A stretch of DNA of 64,000 nucleotides from positions 25,720,501 to 25,784,500 of the forward strand of contig NC_088787.1 of assembly GCF_949628265.1 (NCBI RefSeq). Reading direction: 5' to 3'. The notes under the pieces are model-generated. The model was not told where the DNA came from. It did no database searches and saw only the letters and a list, made by a program, of their open reading frames with translations. Shown piece after piece: positions 1 through 11,700 of the stretch. Numbering within the stretch: the stretch's first letter is position 1; each line of letters starts with the position of its first letter. Position numbers and translations under genes: made by a program. Source of the stretch: Cloeon dipterum (lineage: Eukaryota; Arthropoda; Insecta; Ephemeroptera; Baetidae).

Positions 1-2783
1 TAAAATTTAAAAAGATGATGGTCTGAATTGAAGTCTTTCAATTTGGTTTAATTTCTTTGATTGACAGGTAAACAGTGCCCCAGGCCTATCCAAATCGTAC
101 ATACGAAATATGTTTAACTCTATTGTTAATCCTGAATGAGCTATCTTCACTCGAGATAGATATTTCCATTGAAACTGTACCCTCGTAGCTTATTAGTCAT
201 AATATTTTTCTACCAGTTTCGGTTTCACAGTAAAGCAATCTATATATATTTCATAAATAAGAAAACTCAACCAATGGTTTAAGATGACTAATAAGCATCG
301 AGGATGAGGTCTGGTTTGCAATTTTTAATACGTCAAAATGTTCAAAACCATGAGGAGAAATATATTTCAATATTTAAATTATTGTTTTTAAAAATAAAAT
401 TTTAGCTGTCTTTATGTCCTCTGGTGTCAGCTTCGGACCTTTAAAACGTTTTATTAATTATGAGAATTTAAACGGTTTTACACCGTGGCGTTACGTCTGC
501 TGGTCACTCGCAGAAAATCGGTTCGCGAGAGCAAAAGCAAAACGTTCACTGCTTTGGCGAGTGAAAATGTTGTGATAAAAACAAAGATTCGCAGCGTGCC
601 AGTGAAGTCAAACAAGTCGACTGCGTGTTGTGACATGAACGATTTTTTCCCTCTGAGCGAGACGAAAACTAAAGAACTAATTAACATTCTTATGTGTGTT
701 CAAGTATGTGTCGGCGTTGCTTGTGGTCGTTTTAATTGTGTATCAAAATTGAGGCATTTTTTACAAGTTAATTTTAGCTTAATACGCCCGCCCCAGCTGA
801 GAAATCAGCACGTGGGCTTACGAAGTCATATATATATACATACGAATATTGTACACACGCACAGTCTTAATAATTATTTAACGATTTACTAAACATTTCT
901 TGGAACTTCTGGAGGATAAATCACGGGTCGCTTCCCTGGAATTCGGCGATACAACGTTCAACCACCCAGCAGTTTTAATCTTCCTTTCCTGTGACTTTTC
1001 CTATTTTGAAGAGTAATTTTATTTATATATGAATGATATTTAATTAAATAAAAACGAAACAAACTATATCCAACGCTCTTCTTCCTTTATTTCTCCAGCA
1101 GCATACAGTTAGTTGCATTATTCGATAATAGTTTGAAAAAATTATGTTGGGCGCGCAGATGCTGTGAAACAAAGCACAAGCTGCTCTCGTGTGTGAGTGT
1201 GTATTAGCCTTGCCGACTGACTTTTCCAATTACAGCAGAGAATGAGACGCGAGTGAGACTAGAGCGCCGAGTCTGAGTCTCGAGTTTCAGCTTCAGATGC
1301 GCCTTCCCTTATTAAAAATGCCGAGTAAAAAAGATATGCGCTCTCTTCGGCCTTAAAAGTATCAAATATCAATTAACTAAATCAAATGCAGAAGGTTTCA
1401 AAATCTGCAGTCAAAAAGAGGAAATTGTGGACAGGTTCGAAATTTGTAACCTCTAGGTTCTAATTCTGACACAAAATCTTGAAAGCTAAAAATGACAACT
1501 TTTGTGTTCACTAGATTTTCAACTTTAGACTGAAAGTAATTTAAAAAGAAATATAAATATTTATTTGAAAGTTTCATATAATTTAACAACAGAAAGTTAC
1601 AAAATCCGAATTTATTTATAAGATAATTTTAGTTAAATCTGGGTTAATCTTAGTTAAAACAGTGGTAAAGTGAGTTTTATTATTAAAGGTGAGTAACTTA
1701 AGTAGTCACTTTCTTGGATTTACAAAAAGTCACGAGTTAGATTCCCGTATCAAGTAATTTTTTGCTTATAAAATAAATGTCACCTAGTTTCATTAATTTA
1801 TGTTCGCAGAGGAAGTTTTCTGAATTTAAAAAAAAAATCCGAAATAAAAATTTGGGCCACCTCTTGAACGATTTCAAGCAAAAAGGGGCAACCTTTCAAC
1901 TTCTTTGCGAGATTGACTTCAAACGAGCTCGAGGATGCAGATTCAAGAATTTATTTTAACTTTAAGGGTTTATGAGAGAGCACGAGAGGATAGGAGCCTA
2001 ATATACCATTATTTCTGAATCTGGGGGAAACGCGAGGGCGGCGGCGAGGAAGTGATCTTCTTTTCTTCTGACAGAACTCGAAGAAACTTTATTCCGTCCA
2101 TTTGCTTTTAATTTCCGTGCAAGACTAAAACAGAGACAGAGACACACAAGTGCGCGCGTCTAAAAATATATCATGTTACACGCACCGCGCGACGTTTAGA
2201 CAGTGTGGGTGATGAAGGAAGCAACAGCATGTTGTCCCCGCGTCGTTTAACCATTTCAAAGGGGCCGCGCTGTTAATTAAGTTTGCCATTTAAGACCTCG
2301 CTCCTTGATTTACGAGCCGGGCCGCTTTTCCTCCATCGCGCAACGCGCAGGGGCGGGTCGCTGCTTAACTGGCCTTGTAATCGCTGGAAATTAGGCAAAA
2401 GTGGCCGCAAAATTTGCTACTCTTTCACCCAGAACGCACTCGAACGGCCAATTCTATTAGATGCAATTGGGGGAGCCGAAACTTCGCTGTTTGAATCACG
2501 ACGATCAGCATTTCTTTTCAAATTTTTGTCACTGATGTACATGGTATTAAATCTACATCTTTTTTTAATTAGTGTAAGATAAATACTAATAAATGAGGTT
2601 CATTGCAAGTCGAAAAGTGCTCAATGAGTCTCCAAATAAATTTTGATGTTAATTTTCAATCTTTCTGATCTACTCAATTGTTCCTCTCCACTTTTTGTTT
2701 CTTTTGAATTTGTTTTAATATTATTATCACTTGGGCGAAAATAAATTGAACTAAACTAGCCAAAATAGTATTACATATGATAG
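1..2783. other. gene-free flank downstream of site-2 protease
   Basis: I see no exon with recognisable protein homology in this stretch on either strand. The longest open frame (485-892, plus, 135 codons) has low-complexity composition, matches no family I know and has no splice or promoter context. It contains one small inverted repeat (181-303, listed separately). The last ~100 bases before 2878 should be the 3' UTR of the minus-strand protease gene. Confidence 0.6.
181..303. repeat. small inverted repeat (hairpin)
   Basis: Bases 181-200 (cctcgtagcttattagtcat) pair with 284-303 (atgactaataagcatcgagg) at 18 of 20 positions, around an AT-rich loop of about 83 bases. The arms do not extend outward, and I see no clear target-site duplication. 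It could be a decayed MITE or a chance hairpin. Confidence 0.45.
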
Positions 2784-2789
2784 TTTATT
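2784..2789 (-). terminator. poly(A) signal of the site-2 protease gene
   Basis: TTTATT on the plus strand reads AATAAA on the minus strand, about 90 nt downstream of the TAA stop at 2878-2880. It is the first canonical poly(A) signal after the stop. Confidence 0.55.
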
Positions 2790-2877
2790 TAATTGAATGA
2801 AGTTAAATAAAAATTCGTAGAGCTCTTTTTTCTGGCACAATTTTACTTTCGCAATATACGGCGAAAACATTTTTGGT

Positions 2878-5800
2878 TTAGGCGGGGATGATTTTCCAGA
2901 AGGCTGAGAAGAGCCAGGCGAGTAGGCAGCTGGTGCCGACTGCGGTAAAGCCGGCTGAGACCGTCGACGCGACGCTGGCCGAGCGCACACCGCACCACGC
3001 CAGGGCTGCCTCGGACAGTGCTTGGAAAATGTGCTGGCCATCAAAGCCGTAGCACGGTAACAGGTTCAGCAAGGCGAGGCCGGCCGAAAGTGCCGCCAGG
3101 TAACTGCTCAGGCAAGGAAAACTCTAATTACGATCCAAGGAAGGAAACATTTTTTCCTAAGTCGAAACAATCCCAATGAAAGATAATATCAAAAAATATA
3201 GTTGAACAGTACTCAATTAAGAGGCAGCACCTTTTAGAACATATCGCTAAATTTTTCTTTGGCAAATTAATAAATTTCAATCAAATGAGTAGCTAGATAA
3301 AATTTAACCGTTATTTTTCAAGTTATGACGCGCGTTTCAAACTTAAATTTAATATAACAAGTAGACTCACCAATAAAATCAGCAGACGGTTTTTTTTCAA
3401 TTTTTATGTGAATTTGAACTTATTTTTTGGACTTTTATAAAATGCCAAGTCATCAATTACAAACACATTTTTATAATTTAGAGATCTCCTAGCATGGTTC
3501 TCACCTGAAACAGTTGTATAGCATTTCTGGGCAGTGAGGAGAAAGGTAGGGCACCGATGGCACCCAGTTCGAGATCTCGACAGTCTGGTAGAGCTCGGCA
3601 GGCGTGCCGAGGAACAAGACTGGTGGCCGTTGCGAGTTGGACCGCTGGATAACGACGAGACGCGTGCCGTTGACGGCCGCCTCACCAATCTGTGGCCGCA
3701 CCGACACCAGGCCGGCCTGACAGAGCGAGTCAGACGTCTTCTGCTTGGACGCTTCAACGACGTCACGTGCGCGTAAGCACCACCTGTAACAGAGGGAAAA
3801 AATATTCATGGACTTAAAACCAATGCAAGGTCTAAAATTATAATTTTAGATCTTTACTCAAATGATATAAATTTAGATTTAAAATTTTAATCACTGAAAA
3901 TGTCAGCCTATCAGTCCAACACAACACATTGTTAGATTTTTCAAACTAAATTATGAAACTGAAGAAAATTTCCCAAAATTTCTAAATATTGATCTTTACC
4001 TGCAAAATTTGAGCTATTGTGCAAGCTATAGTTTCCAATTGAACGATGACATAATTTTTCCATAAGAGAGCTTATAATACACCCAGATCATAGAGCCAAC
4101 TCAAATCAAGCCTTCGTAATCAAACATTGAATTTGATATAACTTCATAGTAATGAGAAACAATTAAGAGTAATTCGGACCTGCTGTCATTTTCTGATAAA
4201 AAGCAGAGGTGGTTGCTGAGATCAGGCGAGCAGCAGGACTTGTCAATGTCACGCTTCTCTTTGAGAATCGAAGAAGGAACACAAAAGTCTATCTGCGGCT
4301 GCTTTGCAATTCGGTGCAGACAGCTGCGAAAGCTGCTCTTGTCGTGGACAGTGCAATAGTTGACCCCTGTTATGTGATCACCGTAGCTCAAACCAGCTGG
4401 TCCAGCCACGCCTGAATTCTGGAAAGAGGCGATGAGAACAGTTATTAGTACATTTAGCAGTCTTATTTTTAGTTTGTGATACTAAATGCCTCCTTTCATC
4501 TGCGATAATTTAGGAAAAATAAATATTTTTAACAGATTTGTCACAGTAATTAAAATATTGTTAACAACAATTTTAAACCCCGTTAGCAGAGTACTTAGTG
4601 AATTCTGATTTTCCTCTCCCCTCAAATTTGAACAAATTTGAATTTTTTTATGCTTCTTCAGATTAGCAAATATAACTTTAAATTAAGTCAGCAAATTGGG
4701 ATAATTGAAGATCAGAGGAGTTTACTCAAAAAGTGATAGTTACAAAAATTTCACAAAACTGAATTTGATTTATTTTAGCTGCGAAAAAGAAAAAATATTC
4801 ATTTATGAATGTTCATTTTCCTCCTATGAATTTGATAAAAATTGACAAGTTGAAAACAGGTCTCAATTCACTGGCAGAAAAAAAAGAGCGATGAAAAGAT
4901 CGCAACCCTAATGGACTCTTTAACTAAAAATAATTCAAAACAATTGGCTCCATTGATCTATAATGTATAAATGGAAAAGAACAGACAAAAATTAATTTTG
5001 CTTGTCTTAAAAAAAAGTATGAATTCAATGAGAGGATGATTACCGGGTCGACTTTGGTCACTGCAACGCCCTCGTCAAGTCTGTAAAGGTGCGAATGGGA
5101 CAGGGCGTAGAGGATGAGTAGCGCCAACAGGGAGAGGACCACGTTGTGCCACACGCCAGCACACAGGATACGCAGCCGACGCCACGTGGCCAGCGAGTTT
5201 AGTCGCTGCGTGCTGATCTCAACAGCCGCCACTGGCACCACTAGAATCAGGTGTGCTCTGCACCCAAGCACTGATACCCCTTCCCTGTGGACAATGATAT
5301 GAGCTGTGAGAGTGAATTTTGGATTATAAAAATAATCAGTAAGATTAAGAATTAAATGGACTGCTTTACAAGGTGAGATCATTGTTTGTAACCAGAAAGG
5401 GTAGAAAGTTGGTTAGTATACTGGAAAAAACACAGCATGAACAACAAAAGGACTGCGATATCAAATTTCAATATTAATATTAATGTATCATATAAGCTAT
5501 TAAATTCACTAAAGCTTATTTATTTATTTTGATTGAAACTGTGTACATTTATATTTTTAATTGTATTATATTACATCTTTGCTTTTTTGAGAGTGTTGTA
5601 ATTGTTTTTCATTCTTTTCTTTTGTAAAGCTGTTTTTGCAATTTGTCAAGGCAGGAGAATAGATAAATGAATATAAATAAAGCAGCATTCTCAGATCTCG
5701 AGTAAATTGCTGAAAATTTGACCAAATTGATTATTTGATTTTTCAGTATTTATTATATAATCCTGAACTTGAAATTCAACAATGAGTGAGTTTTACAAGT

Positions 5801-6577
5801 ACAGCCCTTATAAATCAATTTACCTTCCAGCAGCCAGGGCATGACCAAACTCATGCAGAACTCCACCAATCGCCAGAGCGGCCATGTAATTGCCCACCTG
5901 ACTCAAAGGCAGGTTGACTCCAGGCACCTGGGAAATCATGCCGTATGTTAGTAGTGAAAGCGCCAATCCAAAAAAGTAAGCGAAAAGACAGAAAGGGGGA
6001 AGATAACTACATATTAGGGGTGCCAGACTTCCAAAGCTAAAACCCGGAGATTTTGGACTCCAAAAACCCGGAGATCCCGCCGTGTTAAATTTTCAGTCCC
6101 AAACCCGGAGATCTCTGGTCGAAACCCGGAGAGTGGCAGCCCTACTACATATACTAGATGTGAGTCTTACTACAGGTTCCAGGACGAGTCCTGAAGGTTG
6201 GTCTGGCGAGCCCTCCTTGTGTGGTCCCTGGCCGAAGAGGCCCCTGAGCACGAGGAAGGCGGCCACGGGCATCAGCAGCAGCGACACTATCACACCAACG
6301 CTGAACCAGACGGCCAGCATCTGCGGCCGCCAGTTGGACATTTGCTGGAAGACGCGGTTCAGCGCGGTCGTGTGCCACTGCAGCCGGAGGAAACTCACTT
6401 CGAGGCCAGTGCCCTGCATGAAGTAGATGTACGGCAGGTGGCAACAACTCTGCAAAGTTCAGCAAATAAACTCGGATACGTATATCTCGGACGCCGGACT
6501 ACCTTAAAAATGAGGTCCAGGAAAAAGAGGACGCAGTGCAGAATGAAGATTACCAAAAGAAGATAAGTTCCGTCCAT
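2878..6577 (-). CDS. S2P: membrane-bound transcription factor site-2 protease (S2P)
   Basis: Zinc metalloprotease of the Golgi membrane (family M50) that makes the second, intramembrane cut releasing SREBP- and ATF6-type factors. Seven exons on the minus strand: 6503-6577, 6171-6449, 5824-5927, 5044-5284, 4180-4418, 3505-3783, 2878-3106; all junctions are GT/AG and in frame, giving 481 aa (human 519). Residues 3-20 form the first membrane segment and about 70-97 the second. The metal-binding HEFGH is at residues 143-147, followed by the family block CAGVWHN. The second ligand motif lies in NLLPCYGFDGQ, with FDG at 427-429 in place of the human LDG. The serine-rich stretch before the human active site is absent. 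The start is the first Met of the hydrophobic N-terminus; an in-frame upstream Met would add 10 residues and fits less well. A 130 bp MITE lies in intron 2. Head-to-head with SMC1. Confidence 0.95.
6015..6144. mobile_element. hAT-type MITE in intron 2 of S2P
   Basis: A 130 bp non-autonomous element. The left end taggggtgcca (6015-6025) and the right end tggcagcccta (6134-6144) are imperfect terminal inverted repeats of the TAGGG(N)TGCCA type common in hAT elements. The direct repeat ctacatat flanks it at 6007-6014 and 6145-6152, which is the 8 bp target-site duplication expected of hAT transposases. Inside, aaacccggaga occurs four times. It has no coding capacity. It sits about 25 bases inside the intron from the exon 2 donor and disturbs no splice site. 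Confidence 0.8.
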
Positions 6578-8733
6578 CGTGTTTTTGTTTCTTCCAGTCG
6601 ATAACAACGAAAACAGCTAATGCATGGTCTGCTCGCACAGGGTCAGAGTTCGGACATTCTCCGAGGATTAAGACTTTTCTCTTTTCTATACGAAAATCGA
6701 TCAGATCTCTACTGTCACATTTTCGCCTCGAAAGTGGTTAACATCAGCACCGTAACATCATCTGACACTCCAGACCAGAACGTATGTAAACAAATAATAT
6801 CTTCTGTTCTGTCCACGACTGGTGAGTAGTCGACTCGACCAATCATATTGCTGCATTTGAAACGCCCGCGAAACACATCACAGAGCACAGAGGAGTGTGT
6901 GCCATGAAATATAATATAATCTCGTATATATTCGATAAATTCAATTGATTTATTTGATTTCCTTACAGTTTTGACATGAAGTTTTGTGACGTTAAGAAAT
7001 AAATAGATAATAAAATCTTTTTCTCGCCGCATAGAGCAGCTTTTTTACTTTTTTGAGTTTTCACACAACTGTCTGCTTAAGTTTATATTGTTGAGCTCTT
7101 TAGTTTATACAGTTTTAGTCACCAAAACAATTTTTGCCCCACCCAAATAAAAATATATATATTTTTGTCAATTTGGCGTAAAAACCACTGGAGTGAATAT
7201 CGGAAATCCACTAATTCTTCAAAAATTGCATGAAAAGGTGATTATTTGAAATATATATTTTTTGCTCTTTTTATCCCTGCCCGAGGACCGGAGGACCGGG
7301 AAGGGCGCGCACTGTACTAGCACGAATGCTGAAACCCGGGTCCCAATAACACCGCGAACGGATAACATGGGCGCACCAGGCCGCACAGGGACCCAGCCCA
7401 CTGAACGGCCACTTGCCTCCGCACCGAGGACTGCATTGAAACGCTAGACATTTGTCCCGTGAAGCCAAATCACGCACGATGGAAAGGTGCAAACCAGCAA
7501 GTAGCGAGTCGGCGCCGGTGCGCCTCCCAGCCCGTTGAGCAATTTGAGCATTTCGAGTCACTAAACTAACCACTTTTTGCCATATCTCTGACATTGGGTA
7601 GCCAGTATTAGATCTCTGAACTGCTCAAATACCTCCCATTGCTTTGACACTCCTGAGAATGCCTTAACAATGCGGGCCAACGGCGGGCTTTTATTGAAGT
7701 ACGAACTATATTGATCAGGCTGTCAATAATTGATATAAATAAAAAATAACGTTGTTTCAGAGTCGTGTCACTGTATATGGATACGGCTCTGGAACGTGTT
7801 AATAATTACATGCACAAAAACCTGTCTGTAGAGATAATATAGTTCGACTCGTCTAGACCTTCCCCCTAGATTGTCGAAAAGTGATCAACTACTGAACTAC
7901 CACCTTTACCCTTCATCAGTTTAAAGTTTTACCCTTCAGTTTAAAGTTAAAAAATCTAAAGATCACAACCAGAATTTTCATCGCATTTTTTACAACGGAG
8001 GTAGAAAAGAAGCAAAAATTGGGGTTGGTGGTAATAGTTTTGCGCTTTAATTTTTCCCTCTCTTGACATTTAATTACAAATTGTTCAAAATTTCAATTTT
8101 TCACAATTTCAAAAAAATGGAAAGATATTTTGTTATATCGTAAGTATTCACGCAGATATTTCATGAATGTGTGCACGCAGAGAATGCGGAGTATGAAATA
8201 AATTTAGTCTATCGCTTAATTTACATAGCAGCCAAACTGAGCAGTACTTTCTTTTCCCTACCCGTGCGGCCACCCCGTATTTACTACATTTCAGTGATCA
8301 ACCCCAAAACCCATCGGCTACCTAGGGGAGATCTAGACGAGTCGAACGGTGTTCAGGTTTTGCAATTCTGACTAGCAGAACCTGAAATTAGGCCTCGGCA
8401 ATATTTGTAAAAAATTTAAACTTGAATTTTTGCCAACATTGGGATCACCAAATCTCGGGTTTGAGCCATCAGAATTGCGAAAACTGCACACCGTCCGACT
8501 CGTCTCAAACTCCCCTAGGTAGCCGATGGGTTTTGGGGGTGATCACGTACCTACCCCACCAACCCCAATTTTGTTTTTTTCTTCTTCAGATGTAAAAAAG
8601 CATACGTTGATAATTTTTTTCGCAGGTTTTTTATTTACCTATTATGTAAACGAAATTTTTGACAGATTATCATAGTTCCCGGTTTTACACATAATTATTA
8701 AATTTCTAGGCTCTCGTTGGTTGAAAATCAACG
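6578..8733. other. divergent intergenic region between S2P and SMC1
   Basis: The two genes point away from each other, so both promoters should lie here. I see no clear TATA/Inr pair. Part of the region (about 7840-8605) is occupied by inverted-repeat DNA, listed separately. A GC-richer block at about 7270-7560 has open frames on both strands but no recognisable protein. Confidence 0.6.
7986..8605. repeat. composite foldback (nested inverted repeats)
   Basis: Inner arms: 8294-8370 pairs with 8470-8546, about 77 bp each, imperfect, sharing the core catcggctacctaggggag and a gacgagtcg block, around a ~100 bp spacer. Outer arms: about 7986-8036 pairs with about 8550-8605, both carrying aaaattggggttggtgg. 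A partial extra copy of the inner arm lies at 7843-7870 (gttcgactcgtctagacc). There is no coding potential. The nested symmetry suggests a foldback or MITE-type element, perhaps with a second insertion. Ends and target-site duplication are not resolved. Confidence 0.65.
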
Positions 8734-11700
8734 ATGCCTGCATTCCTTAAGTACATCACCATGGACAACTTCAAGTCCTACAGGGGCTCCCAGAAAATCG
8801 GTCCTTTGAAGCCGTTCACGGCTGTCATCGGCCCCAATGGCTCCGGTATATATTTTGCATTTGTTTTTAAATTTGATGATATTGACATAATTTTTAACTT
8901 TTGCAGGCAAGTCTAATTTCATGGACGCCATCAGTTTCGTTATGGGAGAAAAAACATCGTGTCTGCGAGTGAAAAGACTGAGCGAGTTAATCCACGGCGC
9001 CTCCGTTGGCAAACCAGTCTCTAGATCGGCATCCGTGACCGCAATTTTCGAGCTGGAGGATGGCACGGAGAAGAGTTTCTCCAGGGTCGTCCTCGGCTCC
9101 TCATCTGAGAACCGCATCAATGAAGAAGTGCGTGATATTTTTTGAATTATAAGCAGGACATTAATAAAAATTATTTTCACAGACCGTCAGCAGCCAGCAG
9201 TATCTGTCAGAGCTGGAGATGCTGGGAATCAACACAAAGGCCAAGAATTTCCTTGTCTTCCAGGGCGCGGTCGAGTCGATCGCCCTGAAGAATCCGAAGG
9301 AGAGAACTGCCCTGTTTGAGGAAATCAGCAGGTATTAAACTGGTTTTAAATTTAAAATGTATAATTTTGCATCGTTCGGCACAAATTTCAATGTTCCATC
9401 ATGATTAAAACTCAAGATATTCTCATTTTTACAATCATAAAATTTGAGAAGCCCGTTTCTCCAGATTTTTCACGAAAATTAATTTATATTTTTATTCTAA
9501 GATCTGGTACTCTGAAGGAAGAGTACGACCGGCTAAAGGTGGAGGTGTCACAGGCGGAGGCGGACACGCAACACACTTACAACAAGAAGCGCAACATCGC
9601 CCTGGAGAGGAAGGAGGCGAAAATGGAGAATGAGGAGGCCGAGAAGTACCAACGGCTGAAGGACGAGCTTGCCGAAAAGCAGGTTGAGTTAGCGCTTTTC
9701 CGACTCTACCACAACGAGAAGGACATCGAGGTGATCACCGACGAGCTGCAGACGCAGCAGCAGGTCGTGCAGCGCATAGAGCAGTCCAAGGAGGGCAAAG
9801 AGGAGGAGCTGAAGGAGAAAAAGAAGGAGCAGGGTAAGATTGGCCGAGAGATGGCCAAGACTGAGCAGGAGATCAGAGAAATTGTGAGTATTGTTTTAGT
9901 GCTATAAAAGCTACGGGATTTTTTAGTATGATTATTCTGCGTTTGGGAGTTTAAGTCTATGGATAATTTTGTGTGCTTTTAAACACTTAATGAACACAAA
10001 TCACGCAATTTTAAGACTCCTGGGCCACAGTGAAATATATCTCAGGAGAAAAATTGAAGCTGCAAAATCTCGTATAAATCGATTGTACAGCAAAAATTAA
10101 GGTTAAGGTACTTTTATGCGGCGCATAAAACGATTTCTGGGCTTCTTTAAAAAAGACAAAGTTCTCTTAAAACTTTTAGTTCTGTATGATTAGAAAAACA
10201 TTTTTTAAATGTAAAAATTTTATATTTCTGCCGTGTTTTGTCTTCAATTCAAAATATTCACTAGATTCATCACTTTCTCAAAACCGTTTGGTCACTGTAC
10301 CGTCACCTCAATCTTAAGTTTGTGCTCTTTGCTCAACAAAAAAAAATTATTCAAATATTTCACTCCCAGAGCGTTCAGGTGGGTCAGAGGATTCAGAATC
10401 ACTTCTTAACAAACAAACTCGCATTCCTTTTCTTGTTGCAAGAAAGGGGCAGCACGTGCTCGGTTCGATAATAAAAATCTTGGTATTTTTGTTGAGCACT
10501 GCGAAATTTCTCGACTATTTATTTAGACTGTTTATATCAAAGTCATTGGAGCCATCAAATTAGCCGATTGAATACCTTTTTGGGAGCTAAAACCGCGAAA
10601 TAAATCTTTTATATTTTGAAAATGTGAAATTATTTTGGCAATTAAATCGCCCATAGGAACTGAGAAAATATAAATTTTAGGCCAAGGACTAGGATATTTT
10701 ATCCATTTTTAAAATATTCTTTTTTGCCTCTAGGAAACGGAGATTAACAAGAAGCGGCCTATGTTTATCAAGGCCAAGGAGAAAGTGGCCCATCATCAGA
10801 AGAAACTGGAAACGGCCAAGAATTTGATGGCTCAGTCCAAAAAGGCGTATGACGCCCACATGGAAGACATTGCCGAGCTGGAACGCGAACTGGCCGAAGT
10901 TGAAAAGAAGAGAATGGATTATGAGGAAACCATTGCTGGAGAATCACAGCAACAAGGTATATACGTCCTAAAAATTAACAGTGATATTTATCTTGTGGTT
11001 TACCGAAAGCAAAATTTTGCACTAAAATTTACTTCAAAGAGAGTCTAATGCAATTTTTTCCAACTATCAATTTTTCAAGTTTGTAGACTGCTCATAGCCA
11101 AACATTTCGAATTAATCAGCTCTTTTGGTCCAGAAAACCAACTAAATCGGCAAAGTGTGAACATAGTTCAGCGACAATTTGCTTTGAAATCTTAAAATTT
11201 TCTCTTAAGCAGCCAATATTTCCGCTCCAAAAAAAATAGAATCTTATAAATTGAACTTTTTAAGTGTTGGCGGCTTCGAACACTAAAAGTTTATACAACT
11301 AGTCAATTAGTTCTGTCTTCTAAAAAAATACCTAAAATAATTAAATTCTTTAACCAATTTAAATTTAATTCGAAAAAGATATGAAAAATTAATAAGAAAA
11401 TTTTATTTTCAGGCAAAGAACTTAACCTGGAAGAAGATCAGATGAACCAGTACCACCGTCTGAAGGAGGAGGCGGGCCGTCAGTCAGCACTCCACCTGCA
11501 GGAGCTAGACTCAGTAAACCGCGAGCAGAAATCGGACCAGGACCGCCTGGACAACGAGTACCGCCGCAAAACCGAGATAGAGAACCGACTGAAGCAGAAA
11601 GGTCACGAAATAGACGAGGCCGAGAAGCGAATCAAGAAACTGGGCGAGCACATCCGCTCAAGCGAGTCTGCTTTGGAAGAGCAGCGGCGGCTGCGGCGCG

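Noticed and set aside
485-892. 135-codon plus-strand open frame near the left edge
   Set aside because: No family resemblance, low-complexity C-terminal half, no splice or promoter context. Probably chance.
6082-6566. Two overlapping plus-strand open frames of 114 and 122 codons
   Set aside because: They lie antisense to S2P exon 2 and the MITE. The opposite strand carries the real, conserved exon.
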